10,156 nt of DNA from an uncultured Caulobacteraceae bacterium. Lineage in GTDB: Bacteria; Pseudomonadota; Alphaproteobacteria; Caulobacterales; Caulobacteraceae. The translations under genes and the position numbers were made by a program. The stretch covers positions 1 through 10,156 of the forward strand of contig CALFYB010000465.1 in the NCBI GenBank assembly GCA_937952995.1, written 5' to 3'. Each line of letters begins with the position of its first letter. Positions within the stretch are counted from its first letter, which is position 1. Positions 6,348 to 10,156 of the stretch are shown here, piece by piece. Below the pieces are notes generated by a model that ran no database searches, was not told the DNA's origin, and was given only the letters and a program-made list of their open reading frames with translations.

Positions 6348-7070
6348 ATGTCAGATCATAAGAAGACTGGTTCCGAACAATCAGGCGCTAAGGCCGGTGC
6401 GAGCACCAAGGCCTCGGGCGGTGGCGCGCAGGGCCGTGTGGTCATCAAGAAATACGCCAACCGACGGCTCTATAATACGGCGTCCAGTTCCTATGTGACG
6501 CTTGAGCATCTGTCTGAGATGGTCAAGGAGGGGGTCGATTTTGTCGTCTTTGACGCCAAGACCAACGAGGACATCACCCGTTCGGTCCTGACCCAGATCA
6601 TCTTCGACGAAGAGAGCCGGGGGCAGAACCTTTTGCCGATCCAGTTCCTTCGCCAATTGATCGGATTTTACGGCAACTCGATGCAGGCCTTCCTGCCCAG
6701 CTATCTGGAGCTTTCGCTCGACAGTTTCACCCGCCAGCAGGAGCGGATGCGTAGCCAGATGGGTGCCATTGCTCCGGGACTGACCCAAGGTTTGGCCCCA
6801 AACCTTGGTGCCGGCTTAGGCACGGTACCTGGCCCTCAGTTTCTCGAAGAGCAGGTTAAGCAGAACTTGGCCATGTTTGATCGGGCGATGAAAATGTTCT
6901 CGCCCTTCGCCTATGTCCGACCAGAGGATAGCGACGTTGCTGCCCCTTCGGCGGCGGCCCCCGCACCGGCTGCGCCACCGCCTGCCGCCGCAGATGATTC
7001 GCTCAATGACCTGAAGAAGAAAATCGAGGAAATGCAGGAGCAGATTTCGAGGCTTGCCTCTAAGGGTTGA
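6348..7070 (+). CDS. phaR: Polyhydroxyalkanoate synthesis repressor PhaR
   Basis: DNA-binding repressor that also binds PHB granules; it represses phasin and PHB genes until polymer appears. I chose the ATG at 6348 because AGGAG (6338-6342) lies five bases before it; an in-frame TTG at 6330 has no such site. The resulting 240 residues begin with a disordered Lys/Gly/Ser tail. The PHB-accumulation DNA-binding domain (about 31-93) follows, with its diagnostic KKYANRRLYNT and SVLTQIIFDEE stretches. The PHB_acc segment (about 94-135: LLPIQFLRQLIGFYG, FLPSYLE) comes next. After a Pro/Ala-rich linker the protein ends in a charged coiled coil (SLNDLKKKIEEMQEQISRL), probably for oligomerisation. It is divergent from phaA, and the shared gap carries candidate operators. 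No phasin or phaC is in the window. Confidence 0.95.
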   Translation: MSDHKKTGSEQSGAKAGASTKASGGGAQGRVVIKKYANRRLYNTASSSYVTLEHLSEMVKEGVDFVVFDAKTNEDITRSVLTQIIFDEESRGQNLLPIQFLRQLIGFYGNSMQAFLPSYLELSLDSFTRQQERMRSQMGAIAPGLTQGLAPNLGAGLGTVPGPQFLEEQVKQNLAMFDRAMKMFSPFAYVRPEDSDVAAPSAAAPAPAAPPPAAADDSLNDLKKKIEEMQEQISRLASKG

Positions 7071-7158
7071 CGTTTGGTTAAGGAGTCGTACCCTCGTGCG
7101 GCTCATAACGAGCACAGCCCAAGAATGGGCGAGTCCCTCAGAATAGAGGTGTTTCCCG

Positions 7159-7479
7159 ATGACTAAACCGATCAAGCCGGTTCGTCGCAAGGGTGCTGTT
7201 AGAAAGGTCATTCGCCTCGTTGCGGTGCCTGAAAGCGCCATTGAGCATCACGAACCTGTTGGCCTTACAGGCCTCCCCGTCCCTGTCGCCAATCCCTTTA
7301 ATGAATTGTCTGCGGCCTCATTTGCCGCCCAAATCTTGGGTCAACCGGGACAGAAGCGTGGGTTGCGCGGAGGGGTCGAGACGCTAAACCTCGCAAACTC
7401 CACCTATCTGGAGACGGAGTGGTCAGGTGATGCCGACCGCCGGAAACGACGAGGACGGCTGACAAAGGCGAGGGTATAG
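7159..7479 (+). CDS. Small basic protein of unknown function
   Basis: I do not recognise a function. The 106-residue product has a strongly basic N-terminus (KPIKPVRRKGAVRKV), a middle with Ala/Phe helix character (NELSAASFAAQILGQ), and a charged C-terminus with EWSGDADRRKRRGR. It has no signal peptide, no membrane segment and no cysteines. Reasons to believe it is real: AGAGGT lies eight bases before the ATG, it fills the gap between phaR and the cyclase gene with no overlap, and no longer frame competes. It follows phaR by 88 bp on the same strand. A weak GCCC-N6-GGGC hairpin (7117-7130) and two GANTC sites (7083 and 7131) lie in that gap, so it may have its own promoter. A nucleic-acid-binding role would fit the charge but is a guess. 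Confidence 0.7.
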   Translation: MTKPIKPVRRKGAVRKVIRLVAVPESAIEHHEPVGLTGLPVPVANPFNELSAASFAAQILGQPGQKRGLRGGVETLNLANSTYLETEWSGDADRRKRRGRLTKARV

Positions 7480-7486
7480 CCGCTCT

Positions 7487-8227
7487 TTAGCCGGTAGCGG
7501 CGCTGGCCGAGGCACTGCGTTTGCGGGCATACATGGCCGCATCCGCCTCGGCCAGATGCTGTTCTGCGGTAAGACCCGCCTCGATCTCGCGCACGCCATA
7601 GGACACATGCAGAGGCGCGAGCCAGTCGCCGTAGGAAGCGGGCTCCGCTTCAATGGTCTGTGCCAGGCTAGCCGCTTTGGCCAAGCCCGTGCCGAGATCG
7701 GCTTGGGTCAAGATCACGCCAAACTCATCACCGCCGAGCCGTCCGACAACATCGCCGTCACGCACTGCCACGGCCAGCCTTTCGGCCACAGTCTTCAGAG
7801 CGGCATCGCCCGCCGCATGGCCGAAGCGATCATTGACCGCCTTAAAGCCATCAAGATCGAAATAGACCAGACTTGAAGGTGTATCGAAACGTTGGGCAAA
7901 GGTGATCACACGCTGCAGTTCGCGCACAAAGGCGCGGCGATTGAGCACCGGCGTTAAGCCATCTCTATCGGCCAGATCTTCGGCCTCATTCAGGCGGCCC
8001 TTGAGCAGCCCGACCTCACGGCGCAGTTCGTCAATTTCAGTCAAGAGGGTGGCGAGGGCAGCCTTAACCGGCGGTGTCATGTCCGCAGGGGTCAGACCTA
8101 GAAAGGCCGCCGTGTCGCCAGAACGGCTAGTCGCTGCCGACTGTCCTGAGCTTTCCGCCGCAGCCTGTAGTGCCGCTCTGCGTCTCACCCCAGACAGGGG
8201 ATCGGCCCGAACGCCCAATAGCTTCAT
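7487..8227 (-). CDS. Diguanylate cyclase (GGDEF domain with I-site)
   Basis: Predicted to make cyclic di-GMP from two GTP, the messenger that governs motility, holdfast/biofilm and cell-cycle steps. The 246-residue protein is soluble, with no membrane segment. An Ala/Ser-rich N-terminus (1-45) is followed by a coiled coil (about 55-88, with the heptad-like LLTEIDELRREVGLLKGRL), then the GGDEF domain (about 88-240). Visible active-site elements are DRDGLTPVLNRR (87-98), the metal ligand region YFDLDGFKAVND (122-133) with Asp124, and an intact GGDEF at 165-169. RxxD at 156-159, exactly five residues before GGDEF, is a complete product-inhibition I-site. There is no obvious sensory domain, so the coiled coil may mediate dimerisation or partner binding. 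It converges on the small basic gene 7 bp away and is divergent from purE. Its upstream region has four GANTC sites. Confidence 0.94.
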   Translation of the reverse strand: MKLLGVRADPLSGVRRRAALQAAAESSGQSAATSRSGDTAAFLGLTPADMTPPVKAALATLLTEIDELRREVGLLKGRLNEAEDLADRDGLTPVLNRRAFVRELQRVITFAQRFDTPSSLVYFDLDGFKAVNDRFGHAAGDAALKTVAERLAVAVRDGDVVGRLGGDEFGVILTQADLGTGLAKAASLAQTIEAEPASYGDWLAPLHVSYGVREIEAGLTAEQHLAEADAAMYARKRSASASAATG

Positions 8228-8228
8228 G

Positions 8229-8287
8229 GATTCACCCGCCGATACCGCATGATTCGATAGAGAATCATCTCATGGTAGACGTGAATC
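8229..8287. promoter_or_regulatory. Cluster of four GANTC (CcrM-type) sites in the cyclase/purE gap
   Basis: GATTC at 8229-8233, GATTC at 8251-8255, GAATC at 8262-8266 and GAATC at 8283-8287 lie within 59 bp. The middle two are the arms of a perfect 7-bp dyad, ATGATTC-GATAGA-GAATCAT (8249-8268), centred 31 bp upstream of the cyclase start. Elsewhere in the alphaproteobacterial part I count eleven GANTC in about 9 kb. In Caulobacterales, CcrM methylates this site and GcrA uses it at promoters. Confidence 0.6.
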
Positions 8288-8300
8288 TTAACGCTGTCGG

Positions 8301-8328
8301 TTGCAGGCGCAAGGCGCACGCCTATACT
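8301..8328 (+). promoter_or_regulatory. purE: Candidate purE promoter
   Basis: TTGCAG (8301-8306), a 16-bp spacer and TATACT (8323-8328) make a good sigma70-type match. Transcription would start near 8335, giving a leader of about 55 bases before the purE ATG. No purine riboswitch-like structure is evident in that short leader. Confidence 0.45.
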
Positions 8329-8389
8329 CCGCCCCCTTCGATAGGCTGAGTGTCCGATTTTCAGTCACGGTCAGACAAAGGGATTTGCC

Positions 8390-8890
8390 ATGAACCCCAG
8401 CGGGGTCCCGGTCGCAATCATAATGGGCAGTCGCTCTGACTGGCCAACCATGAAGGCTGCGGCGGATATATTGACGTCTTTGGGGGTCGGCTACGAGGCC
8501 AAGGTGGTTTCAGCCCATCGTACCCCGGAGCGGATGGTCAGCTTTGCCAAGGGTGCCAAGGCTGCAGGCTTTCAGGTCATCATTGCCGGTGCGGGCGGCG
8601 CTGCCCACCTTCCGGGCATGACCGCCTCAATGACCGACCTGCCCGTCTTGGGCGTTCCTGTACAGTCCAAGGCCCTCAGCGGAATGGATTCGCTTTTGTC
8701 GATTGTTCAGATGCCCGGCGGCATTCCCGTGGCGACCTTGGCCATTGGCGAGGCTGGAGCCAAGAATGCGGGCCTATTGGCCGTCCGAATCTTAGCCTTG
8801 GCAGACGAGGCCTTGGCCCAGCGTTTGGCGGCCTTTGTTCAGGCCCAGACCGATAGTGTTGCAGAGACGGTGGAAGATAGCGCTCAATGA
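8390..8890 (+). CDS. purE: N5-carboxyaminoimidazole ribonucleotide mutase
   Basis: Class I PurE moves the carboxyl group of N5-CAIR to give CAIR, the sixth step of de novo purine synthesis; its substrate is made by PurK. The 166 residues match the class I length. Signature stretches are IIMGSRSDWPTM (10-21) with the phosphate-binding Ser and Asp, VVSAHRTPERM (39-49) and the GAGGAAHLPGM loop (67-77). GMDSLLSIVQMPGGIPVATLAIG follows, then a helical C-terminus. AAAGGGA (8377-8383) lies six bases before the ATG. The last four bases (ATGA) overlap the purK start, the usual translationally coupled purEK arrangement. Confidence 0.97.
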   Translation: MNPSGVPVAIIMGSRSDWPTMKAAADILTSLGVGYEAKVVSAHRTPERMVSFAKGAKAAGFQVIIAGAGGAAHLPGMTASMTDLPVLGVPVQSKALSGMDSLLSIVQMPGGIPVATLAIGEAGAKNAGLLAVRILALADEALAQRLAAFVQAQTDSVAETVEDSAQ

Positions 8891-9072
8891 CGGATCGTCG
8901 TCTACCTCTAGCCCCCGGCTCGTCCATTGGCATTGTTGGGGGTGGCCAGCTTGGCCGAATGTTGTCGTTGGCTGCCGCGCGTCTAGGGTTTCAGACGGTG
9001 ATCTTGACGCCTGAGGCGGGGTCCTGCGCCAGTCAGGTCAGTGCGCGCACGATTGTGGCTGACTATACCGAA
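8887..9072 (+). CDS. purK: N5-carboxyaminoimidazole ribonucleotide synthase, 5' fragment only
   Basis: PurK carboxylates AIR using ATP and bicarbonate to feed PurE. Only the first 55-62 residues are present, against a family length of roughly 350-400. The start of the ATP-grasp N-domain is clear: SIGIVGGGQLGRMLSLAAARLGF (13-35), then VILTPEAGSCASQVSA and TIVADYT. From about residue 62 the sequence stops resembling PurK and continues as CysN in the same frame. None of the ATP-grasp catalytic residues is encoded. The start overlaps the purE stop by four bases, so this end is genuine. The break is most likely an assembly join, not a mutation in the organism. Confidence 0.88.
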
Positions 9073-9213
9073 ATCGCCAAGTCATTGAAATTTAAGACCA
9101 TTCAAGCGATCCCCATGTCCGCCCGTTACGGCGATAACGTGACGGTAAAGTCCGCCAAAATGCCGTGGTACCACGGTCCGAACTTGCTGGAATATCTTGA
9201 AACCGTGCAAATT
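9052..9213 (+). CDS. cysN: Internal fragment of sulfate adenylyltransferase subunit 1 (CysN-like)
   Basis: In the 218-residue frame starting at 8887, residues about 56-108 read as an inner piece of CysN, the GTPase subunit of ATP sulfurylase (sulfate activation). Diagnostic is AIPMSARYGDNVTVKSA followed by MPWYHGPNLLEYLETV, which matches the end of the CysN GTPase domain (typically ...IP-SAL-GDNV--RS---PWY-GP-LLE-LE-V). The GTP-binding P-loop and DxxG motifs that precede it in a real cysN are absent, as is everything after. The first residues, IVADYTE, would also suit PurK at this point. This is a piece of a foreign gene, not a working domain of a fusion. The source organism is another proteobacterium, not identifiable from so little. 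Confidence 0.75.
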
Positions 9214-9543
9214 GTCGAAGGCTTGCAAGCCTTGGGCCATGACCTGTGGTTGATACGTCCTAAGCAGCAAGCGCAGCACATGGCGGTGCAGACTGCCCAT
9301 TTTCAAGAGGTGTTGGTCAAAGGGGTGCCCATCCCTTTTTACAGTGAATTGCGCATGGGCTTGCCTGCCAAGCGAGAGCTGCAACGGCTCTGGGCCAAGC
9401 AAAGACCCGACATCGTGCATATCGCCACCGAAGGCCCCTTGGGTTGGTCAGCACTTCAAGCCGCAAAAAAACTCAACATTCCAGTGATTAGCTCTTATCA
9501 CACTAACTTTCATCAATACTCCAAACATTATAAGTGGTTGTAA
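9208..9543 (+). CDS. Internal fragment of a GT4-family glycosyltransferase
   Basis: Residues about 109-215 of the frame that starts at 8887 match the N-terminal Rossmann domain of family 4 glycosyltransferases related to GDP-mannose-dependent alpha-mannosyltransferases. IVEGLQALGHDLWLIRPKQ is the first helix-strand. VLVKGVPIPFYSELRMGLP follows. The region DIVHIATEGPLGWSALQAAKKLNIPVISSYHTNFHQY is highly characteristic. The initial strand with the NGV motif and the whole C-terminal sugar-nucleotide domain (EX7E motif) are missing. The last residues, KWL and the TAA at 9541-9543, come from the next piece of DNA. Sampled GC (35 of 60 bases at 9241-9300) is between that of the PHB region and the AT-rich end. 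The style suggests a beta- or gammaproteobacterial donor, but this is uncertain. Confidence 0.8.
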   Translation, partial: QIVEGLQALGHDLWLIRPKQQAQHMAVQTAHFQEVLVKGVPIPFYSELRMGLPAKRELQRLWAKQRPDIVHIATEGPLGWSALQAAKKLNIPVISSYHTNFHQYSKHYKWL

Positions 9544-10129
9544 TGTCGCGAAGCATCAAGCCAAATTGCCAGTCATTTTTTTCAAATTGCAATCCAGCAT
9601 CGAATCCAAAACCCCAAGAATTGGCAAATTTACCTATTACTCTTCGAATTACTTTGGCATTTACACCGTATTGAAAACCGGGGACTTGTAGTTTTCTGGC
9701 ATAAGAAAAAGTAACACCATAATCAGCAGTCGAAAAAAGACTGATTCGGTTGTAATCAATATTGCCTTGACTGTCAATTAATTCAGTAGTATTCAAAATG
9801 TCGTCAACACCAAAACGGATCAAGGAAATTCCCCAAGCACTTTCATTATCAATGGTATTGGCGTAAGCGATATAATCGTATTTGGCGATATTGGCAAAAT
9901 AATTGGCGTGCATCAAAGACATCTGATGATCTTCAAGATGAACTAATCCTGCGGGATTCCAATAGCCCGAATTCACATCATTGGTACTGGCTGTCATAGC
10001 GTTTGCCATACCTAAAGCTGCAGCATCAACACCAATATTCATAAACTCATTCGAATACTTTCTCACCGTTTGCGCAGGCGAACTAGCACAAAGCAAGAAG
10101 AGGAGGAAGAGTAGGTTTTTTTTTAACAT
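9503..10129 (-). CDS. PorV/PorQ-family outer-membrane protein, N-terminal part (Bacteroidetes)
   Basis: Flavobacteriia-like member of the PorV/PorQ family of outer-membrane beta-barrels linked to type IX secretion; family members are longer (about 300 residues or more). I start it at the ATG at 10127-10129, because the codon before it is only a TTG. The signal peptide is LKKNLLFLLFLLCASSPAQ with cleavage before TVRKYSNEF. Conserved stretches are NIGVDAAALGMANA, NDVNSGYWNPAGLV, SAWGISLIRFGVDDILNTTE and FQYGVNAKVIRRVIGKFANSWGFGFDAGLQFE. The gene is good down to about NVWSIDE, then hits an artificial stop at 9503 where the glycosyltransferase DNA takes over. Base composition is far lower in GC (22 of 60 at 9601-9660) than in the PHB region (42 of 60 at 5041-5100). 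No Shine-Dalgarno is visible, as is usual in Bacteroidetes. Confidence 0.85.
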   Translation of the reverse strand: MLKKNLLFLLFLLCASSPAQTVRKYSNEFMNIGVDAAALGMANAMTASTNDVNSGYWNPAGLVHLEDHQMSLMHANYFANIAKYDYIAYANTIDNESAWGISLIRFGVDDILNTTELIDSQGNIDYNRISLFSTADYGVTFSYARKLQVPGFQYGVNAKVIRRVIGKFANSWGFGFDAGLQFEKNDWQFGLMLRDITTTYNVWSIDES

Positions 10130-10156
10130 CAATTCGTTTGTTGTCCAAAGGACTGT

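Noticed and set aside
7096..7146. A 16-codon GTG-start mini-frame after AAGGAG, ending just before the small basic gene
   Set aside because: The spacing of ten bases and the GTG start are weak, and there is no regulatory amino-acid run. It is not supportable as a leader peptide.
8887..9543. A single novel 218-residue protein combining PurK, CysN and glycosyltransferase parts
   Set aside because: Each part is an incomplete slice lacking catalytic motifs, and the joins fall at or near sequence shared by the partners. Assembly chimerism explains it better.
9503..10129. PorV/PorQ-type gene as evidence that the organism is a Bacteroidetes
   Set aside because: All genes from 192 to about 9050 are of GC-rich alphaproteobacterial character. 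This gene lies beyond the composition break and the shared-word join.
9052..10156. A horizontally acquired island next to purK
   Set aside because: There is no integrase, tRNA, direct repeat or insertion sequence, and gene pieces from at least two unrelated sources are cut mid-gene. Misassembly is the simpler reading.

Overview
Most of this window (about 1-9050) looks like one continuous stretch of chromosome from a GC-rich alphaproteobacterium, most probably of the order Caulobacterales. The grounds are the polyhydroxybutyrate (PHB) genes phaA-phaB divergent from phaR, purE overlapping purK, a gloB/methyltransferase divergent pair, and a cluster of GANTC sites (the CcrM methylase target). 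The order-level placement is inferred from protein resemblance, not from a phylogenetic marker.

Layout: an MscS-type channel gene (192-1106, +) converges on a stand-alone P-II signalling gene (1116-1460, -). A SAM-dependent methyltransferase gene (1536-2333, -) is divergent from gloB (2426-3187, +), the second glyoxalase enzyme. gloB converges on a minus-strand cluster, read right to left: phaA thiolase (4944-6119), phaB acetoacetyl-CoA reductase (4131-4856), and an exported protein of unknown function (3215-4063/4108). Facing away from phaA is phaR (6348-7070, +), the PHB-responsive repressor. The 228-bp gap between them holds several short dyads that are candidate operators. Next come a small basic conserved-looking protein (7159-7479, +), a convergent diguanylate cyclase with an intact I-site (7487-8227, -), and divergent from it purE (8390-8890, +), which overlaps the start of purK.

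Functionally, PhaA and PhaB convert acetyl-CoA to 3-hydroxybutyryl-CoA for storage as PHB; the synthase phaC is not here. PhaR is the expected regulator. P-II senses nitrogen/carbon status, PurE/PurK belong to purine synthesis, and the cyclase makes c-di-GMP.

The right end (about 9052-10156) does not belong to this chromosome. purK breaks off after about 60 codons and runs in frame into a piece of cysN, then into a glycosyltransferase-4 fragment, then into AT-rich Flavobacteriia-like DNA carrying a PorV/PorQ-type gene. At two of the three joins the sequence at the join is compatible with both partners over roughly 20 bases. This is the signature of a metagenome assembly chimera joined at shared short words, so nothing to the right of about 9050 should be read as the neighbourhood of the PHB/purine genes.

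I found no rRNA, tRNA, CRISPR array, insertion sequence or recognisable defence system. The most useful leads are the four-GANTC cluster in the cyclase/purE promoter region, the operator-like dyads between phaA and phaR, the competing hairpins between phaA and phaB, and an N-to-D change at the expected catalytic Asn of PhaB.
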